From contig CAWELH010000004.1 of NCBI GenBank assembly GCA_963809925.1, positions 62,001 through 126,000 on the forward strand: DNA of 64,000 nucleotides, in the 5' to 3' direction. The stretch is from DASQZK01 sp963809925 (GTDB lineage Bacteria; Bacteroidota; Bacteroidia; Bacteroidales; GCA-2748055). Positions 1 to 9,687 of this stretch are shown here, piece by piece. The position numbers were made by a program, and so were the translations under genes. Positions within the stretch are counted from its first letter, which is position 1. Every line of letters starts with the position of its first letter. The notes beneath the pieces are model-generated. The model ran no database searches. It saw only the letters and a program-made list of their open reading frames with translations, and had not been told where the DNA came from.

Positions 1-2
1 CA

Positions 3-1553
3 AACAGCGTAAGGTTGCTGGTCGGGAGTTATGAGCTGGCTGATGAGAATTTTAACTATTCACAAATCGGGTATGATTTTGCATCTTACATGCCTGTCCC
101 TCTCGACAACAACTATTGGGGTATCAGGCAGGCATTCTGGAATATGACGGACAAGGTGTACGCTTCAGCGGGCAAGATATACAATAAAAAAGTCAAAGTA
201 CTGAATGACAAACATCTGCCACCTGACTTTGAATCATTGCCCGATTTTAGCAGGGAGGATGTGACGGTTATGCTGGTAAAAGGCGAAGGCATTGAGATTG
301 ACAAACCAATACTAGACAGCCTCCTGTGTGAGTACTCCTCTCTTTTCCGCGACTACAAAGGAGTTTTCAATTCTGAAGTATCCCTTGATGTAAAGAATAC
401 GGATCATTATCTGATCAACACCGAAGGGAGCAGAGTTTATTACCCTGTTAGTCTGGTCAGCCTGCAACTGAACGTAAATTGCTTTAACAAGGAATATGAA
501 TCCGTTTCCAACGCATACTCATACCTTGCAACGGATCTTTCCAGCCTCCCATCGAAAGAAGCGCTGAAGGAAAAGATCAGTGCACTGGTCGATTCTATCA
601 GGAACCTTGCTTCGGCACCTGAGTTTAACGAGCAGTACAACGGTCCTGTACTCTTTATGGATGAAGCTTCACCGGCCGTTTTATCCGCTTTGATATTGCA
701 AGGTTCCTTCCTTGACGCAAAGCGGCGACAACTTTCAGTAAATGATCAGGGTGATATTTACTATGGCTATGGGAATGGCATGGGAGGAGGTTATTTTAGC
801 CGTGGTGGCATAAGTAGTGTTGTTTCTCTCAACCAGAAGGTCATGCCTGATCATTTTGAACTTAAAGCTTACACTCATATGGATTCGATCATGGGTGAGC
901 CACTCCTTGGAAATTTCACTGTTGATGCCGAAGCAGTTGTGCCACCGCATGAAATCACACTTGTCCGGAATGGAATTTTGGTTCAACAGTTGAGCAGCAG
1001 AACACCTACCCGCGATATTCCTAAGTCAAACGGTCATCGTCGTTTCGGGTCAGGAGAAAATTCCGGAATGGTCCTTCCTGGAATCCTTGATTTGGAAATT
1101 ACTCAAGGTTCAACGCCAGAGCAAGATCTAAAGGAGGAACTGATACGAAAAGCCAGGGAGGAAGGGCTTGACCATGCGTTTATCGTCCGTAAAATGGATA
1201 GTTTCGAAAATCTGACCCCATTGTTCCTATACAGGGTTGATACCGGCAGCGGGAAGGAAACGCTCGTCAGGATGAATACGCGAATAAATATTCAGGGAAA
1301 GCCACTCAGGAAGATATCGGCAGTATCATCCTCCCGTTCAGTTTTTAATTCGTTTCTGGGATATGGGGGGTCGCCCTTTAGCTTTCAGTATTCTTTCAGC
1401 GGCTACCCGGTCTCCTTTATTCTCCCGGACGCCTTTATTATTGATGATGTTACGATGGCTGAGGAAATTACAAGAATCTCAAAGAAGCCTCCGGTAGTTC
1501 CGGAGCCTTCACTAATGGTAAAACAAAGCCAGGACAAGATTATTCTGCCCTGA
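3..1553 (+). CDS. TldD/PmbA family protein, C-terminal part (5' truncated)
   Basis: The frame is open to the left window edge (it reads N-S-V-R before the Leu-Leu-Val-Gly at base 15), so the true start lies outside. The visible 516 or so residues look like the C-terminal two thirds of a TldD/PmbA-type protein: the stretch around VVPPHEITLVRNGILVQQL, followed by SSRTPT and a Gly/Asn/His/Arg-rich segment, is the family's usual C-terminal pattern. Family members are metalloproteases or co-processors that degrade or mature peptides. The HExxxH zinc motif is not in the visible part, so catalytic status cannot be judged. The protein has long inserts compared with E. coli PmbA and resembles the large Bacteroidota-type members. 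About 190 bp of non-coding DNA separates it from the next gene. Family call is fairly secure; substrate unknown. Confidence 0.75.
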   Translation, partial: NSVRLLVGSYELADENFNYSQIGYDFASYMPVPLDNNYWGIRQAFWNMTDKVYASAGKIYNKKVKVLNDKHLPPDFESLPDFSREDVTVMLVKGEGIEIDKPILDSLLCEYSSLFRDYKGVFNSEVSLDVKNTDHYLINTEGSRVYYPVSLVSLQLNVNCFNKEYESVSNAYSYLATDLSSLPSKEALKEKISALVDSIRNLASAPEFNEQYNGPVLFMDEASPAVLSALILQGSFLDAKRRQLSVNDQGDIYYGYGNGMGGGYFSRGGISSVVSLNQKVMPDHFELKAYTHMDSIMGEPLLGNFTVDAEAVVPPHEITLVRNGILVQQLSSRTPTRDIPKSNGHRRFGSGENSGMVLPGILDLEITQGSTPEQDLKEELIRKAREEGLDHAFIVRKMDSFENLTPLFLYRVDTGSGKETLVRMNTRINIQGKPLRKISAVSSSRSVFNSFLGYGGSPFSFQYSFSGYPVSFILPDAFIIDDVTMAEEITRISKKPPVVPEPSLMVKQSQDKIILP

Positions 1554-1734
1554 ATATTTTGTGATTTTCATGGGGAAAGGATGCAGAGGAATAGGAAACC
1601 CACTCCCTCTTCACATATTCTATCCATCCATTCCTAAAGGATAACTCTGAGAAATATTCCTGTTACTGATTGGTAATTTGGTAGTTTGGTTCCTTAATTG
1701 TTCTTACTTGCAGCGCTCACCCGCTGATTTTTTT

Positions 1735-1742
1735 TATCTTCG
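1735..1742 (+). promoter_or_regulatory. Possible -7 element (TATCTTCG) of the alpha-galactosidase gene
   Basis: TATCTTCG matches the Bacteroidota -7 consensus TAnnTTTG at seven of eight positions and follows a T-run. It sits only 5 bp before the ATG, so the transcript would be leaderless or nearly so. No clear -33 TTG is seen. Weak call from one motif. Confidence 0.25.
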
Positions 1743-1747
1743 TAAGC

Positions 1748-3751
1748 ATGAAGCAAATACTTATCATCCTGCTAACCGGGCTGCTTCTTATAAATACCAG
1801 CTACACTTCGGCTGATGATTTCGAAGGTTGCTATGCCCGGCTTAAAAACGACACGTTGTTTGCCGGAAATTCATTCATCGAACGGCAATGGCTATGGAAT
1901 AATGGTAATCTGACACCTGTCCGGCTGATCAATAAATCCGTTTACCCGAACCGAATCACTGAAATGACCGGCATTGCCCGGGATTCCATTCGTCCGCTAT
2001 CCGCTGAGTTAAAGATTAACCAGATGAAGGAAACGACGGTGAGTCATGCAATGCTACAGGCAGAGATTATTTCGGATTATGGCGGGTATAAGAAGAAGAC
2101 AATTATCTCAATTTACCACGGTACTCCTGCCATCCGGATGCAATATGCATTCCTTGTTGCGAACGATACTGACGCTCCTCCCGGATTACAGGAATTTGTC
2201 ATCGACCGTTTCTCGCTGCCATCTCTTCACTATACCATAAAGACCGTCGAATTTTTTGACCGGACAGATGTGATGAACAACCTGGTGAATGAAGAAACCT
2301 TCCTTCCTTTTCCTACTACCATCAGGAAAAGGGGAAACCTGATGATGGCAGAAAGCAATGACGGGCATGATTCATTTTATTTTTTGAAAGAGGCACCCTG
2401 TTCATTTGTGCAACTAAACTATGCGGGTTTCGACTTTGAGGTAAAGGGCAGGCAGATTGCTGTTGCCGGATCAGGGCTGGCCGATACTGATCTGGTGCCG
2501 GGAGAATGGCTCCCTGCTTATTCGGTTGTCCTGGGCATTGCTACCGGGGATTATCCGGTGGAATATTCCCTGAGAGCATATCAGAAGAACCTTCGGAATC
2601 ACGATGACAGGCGCGATGAGATGATTATGATGAACACCTGGGGCGACAGGAACAGAGACGCCAGTATTGGTCAGGAATTTTGTTTGCGGGAAATTGATGC
2701 CTGTGTGAAGTACGGCATTACTCATTTTCAGATTGATGACGGATGGCAAACCGGTTTCTCAACCAATTCAGCTAATCCGGGCGGTAACCTTTGGGACAGA
2801 TGGACTGTAAAAGATTGGCAGCCAGCTTCCGAAAAGTTTCCTGACGGCTTCGCTGTGGTGGTAAACTATGCGAGGGCACATCATGTCGAGCTGGGACTGT
2901 GGTTTCACCCGAGCAACGCAAATAGCTATGAGAACTGGAAACAGGATGCCACGATCATTGCGGGATTATACCGTGATTATGGTATCAAGTATTTTAAGAT
3001 CGACGGTATCAACCTCCCGGATAAAGCGTCAGAAATCAATCTCAGGAAGTTTTTTGATTATGCACTGGTGCTCACCGGTAATGAAGTCGTATTTAATGTA
3101 GATGCCACAGCCAACAGTCGCGGGGGGTATCATTTTCTGAACAAATACGGGAATATATTTCTTGAGAACAGGTATACCGACTGGGGAAAATACTATCCTC
3201 ACTGGACTCTCCGGAATCTTTGGCAGCTTTCCGCCTTTGTGCCTCCCGAACTATTGCAGATTGAATTTCTGAATAAATGGAGAAACGCGGATAAGTATCC
3301 TGCCGGTGACTCACTGGCCCCGGTGTTTATCCCTGTAGAGTACGAGTTTGCCACCACCATGGCCGGTCAGCCGTTGGCCTGGTTTGAGGGATCAAACCTT
3401 CCTTCCGCTGCGGAGAAACTAATACCGGTTATCAAAGCCTATAAAACTGTATGGAACGATTTTCACGCAGGAACCATCCTTCCGATCGGTAGCATGCCAG
3501 ACGGACACAGTTGGACAGGTTTTCAGTCAATTGGCGCAGGTCACGGGTATTTCCTTATATACCGGGAGAAGAACGGGGAGGGCCGCCATACATTTCAAAC
3601 CTATCTCAAGCCAGACCAGAAAATATCTCTTGTGAAAATATGTGGTTCCGGAATGGATATGGAGGCAGACATCGAATCCGGGAGAGATCTCTTCTTCTCC
3701 CTGCCTACAGAATTTTCGTTTGCACTTTACCGGTACGACATCGTAAAATGA
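1748..3751 (+). CDS. Exported alpha-galactosidase-like glycoside hydrolase (GH36/GH27 type)
   Basis: A 667-residue protein with a signal peptide (hydrophobic residues 4-17, cut after about Ala-22). The centre is a melibiase-type TIM barrel: FQIDDGWQ at residues 328-335 and the KxD strand KYFKIDGIN, in which Asp-419 fits the catalytic nucleophile of GH36/GH27 enzymes. A further FNVDATAN segment lies about 40 residues downstream, but the acid/base is not assigned with confidence. The N-terminal third would be the beta-sandwich and the C-terminal end (after about 590) a small beta domain. It would remove alpha-linked galactose or a similar sugar from glycans in the periplasm or outside the cell. 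It stands alone, with no SusC/SusD pair nearby; the repeat array begins directly after its stop codon. Substrate specificity cannot be read from sequence. Confidence 0.8.
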   Translation: MKQILIILLTGLLLINTSYTSADDFEGCYARLKNDTLFAGNSFIERQWLWNNGNLTPVRLINKSVYPNRITEMTGIARDSIRPLSAELKINQMKETTVSHAMLQAEIISDYGGYKKKTIISIYHGTPAIRMQYAFLVANDTDAPPGLQEFVIDRFSLPSLHYTIKTVEFFDRTDVMNNLVNEETFLPFPTTIRKRGNLMMAESNDGHDSFYFLKEAPCSFVQLNYAGFDFEVKGRQIAVAGSGLADTDLVPGEWLPAYSVVLGIATGDYPVEYSLRAYQKNLRNHDDRRDEMIMMNTWGDRNRDASIGQEFCLREIDACVKYGITHFQIDDGWQTGFSTNSANPGGNLWDRWTVKDWQPASEKFPDGFAVVVNYARAHHVELGLWFHPSNANSYENWKQDATIIAGLYRDYGIKYFKIDGINLPDKASEINLRKFFDYALVLTGNEVVFNVDATANSRGGYHFLNKYGNIFLENRYTDWGKYYPHWTLRNLWQLSAFVPPELLQIEFLNKWRNADKYPAGDSLAPVFIPVEYEFATTMAGQPLAWFEGSNLPSAAEKLIPVIKAYKTVWNDFHAGTILPIGSMPDGHSWTGFQSIGAGHGYFLIYREKNGEGRHTFQTYLKPDQKISLVKICGSGMDMEADIESGRDLFFSLPTEFSFALYRYDIVK

Positions 3752-4800
3752 GTTCTATCGCTCTCTGCCACCTACGACGGCATCCTTACTACGAATCTCG
3801 CTACCTCTCTGCCCCTCCGCCTCCGCTACCCCTGGCCCCTGAAAGGGGAATTCCCTCGCACGACCCGTTCCTAAAAACCAACAGTTACCAGAATATTCTC
3901 ATATTGCCAAACTCCATCCATTCGAAATTCGACATTCGATATTCGATATTCATTTAACCCTGCGAAACCATGGATATTTATGAGAATCTCTATGTGCTTA
4001 TTGTTGGCCTTTCAATCACATCCAACCACGGGCAAAACCGTAGCTATTGTTGGGCTACCGCTCTGCGGTTCTGTGAATAGACCGGCTTTGCATTTTCTAT
4101 CGCTCTCAGCCACCTATGGAGGCATGTTTATTACGAACCTCGCTATCCTCGCTACTCTCCGCTCCCTCTACCCCTGGCCCCTGAGAGGGGAAAGCCCTCG
4201 CACGACCCGTTCCTAAAAACCAACAGTTACCAGAATATTCTCATATTGCCAAACTCCTCCATTCGAAATTCGAAATTCGAAATTCGATATTCGATATTCA
4301 TTTAACCCTGCGAAACCATGGATATTTATGAGAATCTCTATGTGCTTATTGTTGGCCTTCCAATCACATCCAACCACGGGCAAAACCGTGGCTATTGTTG
4401 GGCTACCGCTCTGCGGTTCTGCGAATAGACCGGCTTTGCATTTTCTATCGCTCTCAGCCACCTATGGAGGCATGTTTATTACGAACCTCGCTATCCTCGC
4501 TACTCTCCGCCTCCGCTACCCCTGGCCCCTGAGAGGGGAAAGCCCTCGCACGACCCGTTCCTAAAAACCAACCGTTACCAGAATGTTCTCATATTGCCAA
4601 ACTCCTCCATTCGAAATTCGAAATTCGAAATTCGATATTCGATATTCATTTAACCCTGCGAAACCATGGATATTTATGAGAATCTCTATGTGTTTATTGT
4701 TGGCCTTCCAATCACAACCAATCACAACCAACCACGGGCAAAACCGTGGCTATTATTGGGCTACCGCTCCGCGGTTCTGCGAATATACCTGCCTGAGCAT
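3752..4800. repeat. Array of three ~345-bp direct repeats
   Basis: Three near-identical units follow each other; the landmark CTAAAAACCAAC occurs at 3871, 4213 and 4561 (periods 342 and 348 bp). The first unit is the most diverged. Each unit contains a block of ATTCGAAATTCGA-like heptamers (fewer in unit 1), the segment CCACGGGCAAAACCGTGG (able to form a hairpin; one arm is mutated in unit 1), ACCGCtctGCGGT or ACCGCtccGCGGT (hairpin), and in the part before each landmark CCCCTGAGAGGGG. Short reading frames inside the units are simply repeated translations of the same DNA and are not believed. No transposase or target-site duplication was recognised. It looks like an intergenic repeat family of the kind seen in Bacteroidota genomes; function unknown. 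Confidence 0.85.
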
Positions 4801-4840
4801 ACCCCTCCTCTGCCTCTCGATTCTTCCCGTCCTACCTTTC

Positions 4841-4885
4841 TCTTCATCACTTCATCACTCCATCACTTCATCACTCCATTACTCC
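4841..4885. repeat. Short octamer tandem repeat (TTCATCAC/TCCATCAC)
   Basis: About five degenerate copies of an octamer, alternating TTCATCAC and TCCATCAC, lie between the large repeat array and the helicase gene. The stop codon and the last few codons of the helicase (minus strand) fall inside it, so copy-number slippage here would change the helicase C-terminus. Confidence 0.7.
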
Positions 4886-7340
4886 CCAAAAACGCCTTCA
4901 CCATCTTTAACTGTCCGTAAGTGAACTTGTTTGCCAGCGCTTCCATGGCCTCGTTGAGTCCTGCGTTGCTATGTTTGCTGTAGTATGCCGAAATCGCCCC
5001 GATGGCGTCGTCATCCATCAAATCGTGGACATCAAGTTCTCCGATACTGATGAACCATGTCAGGTGACTCTCCACGGTTGATGGCATGATCTGCCGTTTG
5101 GCGGCGATCTCGTCGATGGTCTTTCCTTCCCGGAACATCTTGAAACTTACGCCGTATGTATTCGCTTCACGTGTAGCTTTTTTCTCTGCGTCATATTCTT
5201 GCATAATATCTTTACGTTCATCGATCCTGATCTTCTCGCGTTCCACAAACTCATGCACGATCTCAAGGATTTCTGCCCCGTAGTTTACCAGTTTCGCTTC
5301 ACCAAAACCTTTGATCAACATCAGTTCTTTCTCAGTCACCGGTAGAAAACGGGCAATTTCGAAAAGGGTCTTCTGATGGATGATCATATAGATCGGCAGG
5401 TCCAGTTCCTCGGCTTTGTCCTTACGCCAGGCTTTGAGATGTCCTAACAAACCGATGGGTCCCGACTTTCCTTTCGCTGCATGTCGGCGTATGGAGGGTT
5501 GCTTCATGGGTGGGACTGAGATCGCAGATTTAGCCCTGGTGCTAAGAAAATCCTGTATCGTAAAACCATTCCTCGAAACCTCAAGACATGATCTTTTGAT
5601 GTGATTTTCCTCCCACAATTTTCCCATAACATCCTTGAAGGCCTTAGCCACGGATTTGTTATCGGTATCGATTTCAATGGCCGGCAACGGCTTTTCAATG
5701 GTCTCTTTCAGTTTTTCAGAAAAATATTCCGCAGCTTTTTTCATCCTGTCTCTGAAAGTCTCATCCATACCGTTTCTGAATGCCTGTTCAAGCTGGGAAT
5801 TAAACTTTGCAGCAACATCATTGATGCCCGTGATAAATGCATTTTGCATAGTTGAGAACTCCCCCTGAAAATTACCAACAGTGATTTCCCGGTATTCCCT
5901 GGTTGTTTTTAAACAGGAATCCAGCCTGAACAGCAAAGATGAAAAATCAAACAGGTCTCTGATAAGATTTTGTTCGTAGATCATCATTTCCGTGTCAAGG
6001 AGTGTATCGTCGGGTGGGTGGTGTCGCAGGTCATCCGTGAAATTTTCCACCCTCCGGTCGGAGTTCAGGCTGTGGTAGTTCACCGGACTGCTTAGGATCA
6101 GGCCTTCGAGCGAGCGGCAGCGGCTCAGTGCAACGTATACCTGGCCATGAGCAAAGGCCAGTTGTGAGTCGATGACAGCTTTGTCGAAGGTAAGGCCCTG
6201 ACTTTTATGAATAGTAATTGCCCAGGCCAGTTTCAGCGGGTATTGTTCAAAAACGCCCACGATGTTTTCACTGATCTCCTTGCTTTCCGGGTCGATGGTA
6301 TATTTGGAATTTTCCCATTCCAGCGGCCGAACCTCAATGGCCGAATCGTCGCCGGGGCAAAGGACATAAATAATATCGTCGTCGATATCGATGATCTTTC
6401 CGATCTTGCCGTTATAAAATTCTTTTGCGGGATTCGGATCATTCTTGACGAACATCACCTGGGCCCCGGTTTTTAACACCAGGTGCGGATCGGTGGGGTA
6501 GGAGTATTCAGGAAAATCGCCTTTTATCCTCGCGTCAAAATTATACTCATCCTCAGGCAGCTCATCCAGGCGCGAATCATTAATCCTCTGCGCCCTGGCG
6601 TTATGTGTCGTAAGGATGATATAGCCTTCATTCTCACCAGGACTGAAATCAGGAATATACCTCTTGTTCAGCTCGGCGATGGTTGTCGCATCGATGCGGT
6701 TATCGCGGATATTGTTGAGAATATTTATAAACGCGGTATCCTGCTGCCGGTAGATATGTTTTAGCTCCACACTTACATATTCGGTGGCACTGAGAGCTTT
6801 GCTACTAAAGAAAAAACCGCTGTCATAATGGTTTTTCAGGATTTCCCATTCATCCTCCTTGATAACAGGAGCCAGCTGCTGCAGATCACCGATCATTAAT
6901 AGTTGGACCCCGCCGAACGGTTTGGAACGCCTCCTGAAACGCCGTAACACCTCATCGATCGCATCGAGCATATCAGCCCTGACCATGCTGATCTCGTCAA
7001 TGATCAACAGATCCAGGCTTTTCATGATGCTGATCTTTTCTCTGCTGAATCGTTGATGGGAGGGCATACGTCCGTCGGCAGAGACAGTCATTCGCTGGAG
7101 TCCGGGGATATATGGTCCGAAAGGCAGCTGGAAAAAGGAATGGATGGTTACCCCGCCGGCATTGATAGCGGCAACGCCTGTCGGGGCTACAACCACCGAC
7201 CGCTTTGAGGATACGGATTTCAGGTGATGAAGAAACGTAGTTTTTCCTGTACCGGCCTTACCGGTGAGGAAGACATTTTTCCCCGTGAACTGTACGAAAT
7301 TGAAAGCCAGATCCAGCTGTGGATTTTCAATGTTTTTCAT
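4863..7340 (-). CDS. PIF1-type DNA helicase with C-terminal HRDC and helix-turn-helix domains
   Basis: An 825-residue protein if started at ATG 7340; a TTG four codons upstream is the only alternative seen nearby. It has Walker A GKAGTGKT (residues 27-34), Walker B LLIIDEISMVR (about 110-120) and a late SF1 motif AITIHKSQGLTFDK, an arrangement typical of PIF1/RecD-like 5'-3' helicases. A linker region leads to an HRDC-like helical domain (about 640-710, containing LPVTEKELMLIKGFGEAKL) and then a helix-turn-helix like that at the C-terminus of some RecQ-type proteins (YGVSFKMFREGKTIDEIAAK, about 735-790). It probably unwinds DNA during repair or replication; such long PIF1 fusions are common in Bacteroidota. 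The final residues are encoded by the octamer repeat. It is divergent from the next gene. Confidence 0.88.
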   Translation of the reverse strand: MKNIENPQLDLAFNFVQFTGKNVFLTGKAGTGKTTFLHHLKSVSSKRSVVVAPTGVAAINAGGVTIHSFFQLPFGPYIPGLQRMTVSADGRMPSHQRFSREKISIMKSLDLLIIDEISMVRADMLDAIDEVLRRFRRRSKPFGGVQLLMIGDLQQLAPVIKEDEWEILKNHYDSGFFFSSKALSATEYVSVELKHIYRQQDTAFINILNNIRDNRIDATTIAELNKRYIPDFSPGENEGYIILTTHNARAQRINDSRLDELPEDEYNFDARIKGDFPEYSYPTDPHLVLKTGAQVMFVKNDPNPAKEFYNGKIGKIIDIDDDIIYVLCPGDDSAIEVRPLEWENSKYTIDPESKEISENIVGVFEQYPLKLAWAITIHKSQGLTFDKAVIDSQLAFAHGQVYVALSRCRSLEGLILSSPVNYHSLNSDRRVENFTDDLRHHPPDDTLLDTEMMIYEQNLIRDLFDFSSLLFRLDSCLKTTREYREITVGNFQGEFSTMQNAFITGINDVAAKFNSQLEQAFRNGMDETFRDRMKKAAEYFSEKLKETIEKPLPAIEIDTDNKSVAKAFKDVMGKLWEENHIKRSCLEVSRNGFTIQDFLSTRAKSAISVPPMKQPSIRRHAAKGKSGPIGLLGHLKAWRKDKAEELDLPIYMIIHQKTLFEIARFLPVTEKELMLIKGFGEAKLVNYGAEILEIVHEFVEREKIRIDERKDIMQEYDAEKKATREANTYGVSFKMFREGKTIDEIAAKRQIMPSTVESHLTWFISIGELDVHDLMDDDAIGAISAYYSKHSNAGLNEAMEALANKFTYGQLKMVKAFLGSNGVMK

Positions 7341-7577
7341 GGGTTCGAACAAAATTTAAAACTACAAAAAAATATTGTCAGCATAGGCTCCTTCTCAATC
7401 ATTATACTAATTCCTGGCGCATCTCCTGCCGGCCAGATTGCATCCTCATGTGCACAGAATGATTTTAAACCATAGCGCCTCTTTCCCTTAATGGCAAAAA
7501 CGGAAAAAAATCGCAGGGCAAACGCTGATATTTTTTCTTTTTTTCCATTAAGAGGTAAAAACCAAAGCTTCAAACAC

Positions 7578-8273
7578 ATGAAAAAAGAAGACAGCAATAA
7601 AGATCTTTTTGAGATCATTACCAGTTCGCATGTAGTACCGGGGATATACAATTATTGTGACCGTTGGTGCATCCTGTGCCATTCCAGAATGAAATGCGCC
7701 CTGTATGTTCAAAATCGAATGATCCATGACTGTTACGATGAAGAAAATGAAGATGAGCCCATGTGTATCATGGAGGTGACCAGAGATTTTCTTCAGGAAT
7801 TGGTTGAAGAAATTGGGATTGAATGGGAGGATGAAATGGAGGATGAGATGGAGGATGAACCGGATGAGGAGACAGATCCGTACTTCGATGATCTCAACCG
7901 GAAAGTAGCATCCTATGCAGAAGCATCGTTATTTTGGGTTCAATATTGTGAAAACGTATTTGTTCCGGAGGAGGTTGAAGGGGCCATGTTTATTATCGGA
8001 TATTATTCATGGGTTATCATGTTGAACATTCAAAAGGCAACTGTGCTGGGTGCCGGTGAGAATAATGCCAGGTCAAGTCAGAACGGATTCGTCAAGGTGG
8101 CGCTCGTATCCATGGAGAAATCCCAAAAAAGTCTTACAGTGTTGTATGAATACCTGCCCGACCATCAGGATGAGATCCTTAGCGTAATGAAGCAATTATC
8201 GGTTCTCATTAGGGAAGTAGAGCACTACTTCCCGCATGCCCGGACATTTGTACGGCCCGGCCTGGATGATTAG
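7578..8273 (+). CDS. Hypothetical protein with Cys-rich N-terminus and acidic repeat
   Basis: I do not recognise a family. The likely start is the ATG at 7578 (MKKEDSNKDL); an in-frame ATG at 7491 would add a basic, poorly conserved-looking extension. The N-terminal 60 residues carry a Cys pattern, YCDRWCILCHSRMKCAL, that could bind a metal or FeS cluster. Around 90-105 there is a small in-frame tandem repeat, EDEMEDEMEDEPDEE, from GAGGATGAAATG units. The remainder is predicted mostly helical and includes a hydrophobic stretch FIIGYYSWVIMLNIQKATVL. No signal peptide, so cytoplasmic. It is divergent from the helicase gene, with about 240 bp between them, and is followed by a hairpin. Real gene likely; function unknown. 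Confidence 0.7.
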   Translation: MKKEDSNKDLFEIITSSHVVPGIYNYCDRWCILCHSRMKCALYVQNRMIHDCYDEENEDEPMCIMEVTRDFLQELVEEIGIEWEDEMEDEMEDEPDEETDPYFDDLNRKVASYAEASLFWVQYCENVFVPEEVEGAMFIIGYYSWVIMLNIQKATVLGAGENNARSSQNGFVKVALVSMEKSQKSLTVLYEYLPDHQDEILSVMKQLSVLIREVEHYFPHARTFVRPGLDD

Positions 8274-8274
8274 A

Positions 8275-8308
8275 AACAGCAGGAAGGGAGGGGTGACTGC
8301 CTGCTGTT
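8275..8308 (+). terminator. Hairpin after the Cys-rich hypothetical gene
   Basis: AACAGCAGG (8275-8283) pairs perfectly with CCTGCTGTT (8300-8308) immediately after the stop codon. No T-run follows, so it is either a weak terminator or an mRNA 3' stabilising stem. Confidence 0.45.
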
Positions 8309-8785
8309 GCGGTTAATGAACTGATGTTCGTTCTGGCCAACGATTTGTCATTCTCTGTTTATTAACATATGCAGGGGACGCTGAGATTTTGGTTTTTTGG
8401 CAATTAAGGGTGGTGGGAGGGGGGTGGGTACCCCTTTCCTACGAAGAACATTATTTAAAAGAAGCAGCCTGGCCTCCTTCAATAACCGCGCAGGTACTGA
8501 AAATTAGTTCGGAAGATACTGATGTGCCTCTGCCCCCGGGCACTCCACGATAATCAATACATTATGACCCCGGAGAAATCTTTTCCAACAGAGTCCTTTG
8601 GTATGGTATCCTTGTTTGGTTGCGTGGAGATCATCACTGGATCTTTTTGAGTGAGAGGACCAAGCTTAAATGGAATCATCCGTACTACAGGATAAAAGTT
8701 AAATGTATAGCGGTTTTTTTATACCTTGGTAACTCCTTTTTCTTACTGAGGTTTGAATACGTAAGCAGAACTGTTTCCTTCGTAT
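8309..8785. other. Intergenic region, no gene recognised
   Basis: About 480 bp between the hypothetical gene and the ABC transporter. It contains G-rich and purine-rich stretches (GGTGGGAGGGGGGTGGGTACC near 8410-8430) and a short open frame from 8620 that runs into the ABC gene in another frame and has no protein-like character. The ABC promoter should lie near its right end, but no consensus element is clear. Confidence 0.5.
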
Positions 8786-9673
8786 ATGAGTATACCTGTT
8801 ATCGATATTACCGACTTGTCAAAATATTACGGTAGGGCAAGGGGGATTGAACACGTCAATCTTCAGGTCGGGGACGGGGAGATATTCGGATTCATCGGGC
8901 CGAACGGAGCAGGAAAATCCACGACCATCAGGATCCTCCTGAACCTGATCTTTCCCAGTAGCGGTCGTGCAAGCATTCTGGGATTGGATACGATCGGTGA
9001 AACAAAAGCGATCAAACGCCTGACCGGATATATTCCTTCGGATGCCAGCGCCTATCCATATATGGATGTGGGCGAATTTCTCGCTTTCTGTATTCGTTTT
9101 CACAAAATTGACAACGGACAACAACGTATTGCGGAACTCTCGGAAAGGTTTGACCTGGACCCGAAACGGAAGATCGCCGATCTTTCCATGGGCAACAAAA
9201 AGAAAGTCTTCATCATTCAGAGTCTGTTGCATAGCCCACGGCTTTTGATCCTGGATGAACCTACCATGGGACTTGACCCGCTGATCCAGTCCCGGTTTTT
9301 TGAGTTACTGCGCGAGGAAAACAAAAGAGGCATGACCATTTTTTACTCCTCACATATCTTAAGTGAAGTTCAGATGCTGTGCAAACGAGTGGCGATTATT
9401 AAGGAAGGCAGGATCATCACCATCGAAGACATAGAAACACTGAGGAAAAAGCAATTAAAAAAAATTCATATTGAATTTGGTGATGGCCTGGAAGAAAAGA
9501 GCTTCAATGTCAGGGGCCTGGAGAAGACCATTTCAAAATTTGGAAATACACTGACTTTCCTGTTCTCAGGAAAGCTGGATGACCTCATTGGATCACTGTC
9601 GGAACGAAGGATTGCAAACATGACCATTGAGGAACCATCGCTCGAAGAAATATTTATGCATTATTACTCATAG
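8786..9673 (+). CDS. ABC transporter ATP-binding protein (ABC-2 exporter type)
   Basis: A 295-residue nucleotide-binding subunit: Walker A GPNGAGKST near residue 38-46, degenerate signature DLSMGNKKKVFI in place of LSGGQ, Walker B LLILDEPTMGLDP, and the H-loop SSHILSEV. The C-terminal extension after about 220 matches the CcmA/drug-exporter (DrrA/NatA) class, in which the signature is often SxGxxxR or K. It would energise the membrane partner encoded 14 bp downstream. Substrate cannot be inferred; related pairs export drugs, peptides or sodium, or act in stress responses. Confidence 0.9.
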   Translation: MSIPVIDITDLSKYYGRARGIEHVNLQVGDGEIFGFIGPNGAGKSTTIRILLNLIFPSSGRASILGLDTIGETKAIKRLTGYIPSDASAYPYMDVGEFLAFCIRFHKIDNGQQRIAELSERFDLDPKRKIADLSMGNKKKVFIIQSLLHSPRLLILDEPTMGLDPLIQSRFFELLREENKRGMTIFYSSHILSEVQMLCKRVAIIKEGRIITIEDIETLRKKQLKKIHIEFGDGLEEKSFNVRGLEKTISKFGNTLTFLFSGKLDDLIGSLSERRIANMTIEEPSLEEIFMHYYS

Positions 9674-9687
9674 TATGTGTTAAACCG

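Noticed and set aside
3511..4924. Several open frames of 78-148 codons in and near the 345-bp repeats
   Set aside because: They repeat with the DNA units, read through hairpins and heptamer blocks, and have no protein-like composition; one overlaps the alpha-galactosidase 3' end in another frame.
7820..7870. Acidic tandem repeat as a mobile or CRISPR-like element
   Set aside because: It is an in-frame codon repeat inside a coding sequence.
8620..8835. Open frame of 71 codons upstream of the ABC transporter
   Set aside because: Overlaps the ABC gene in another frame and has no family resemblance or start context.
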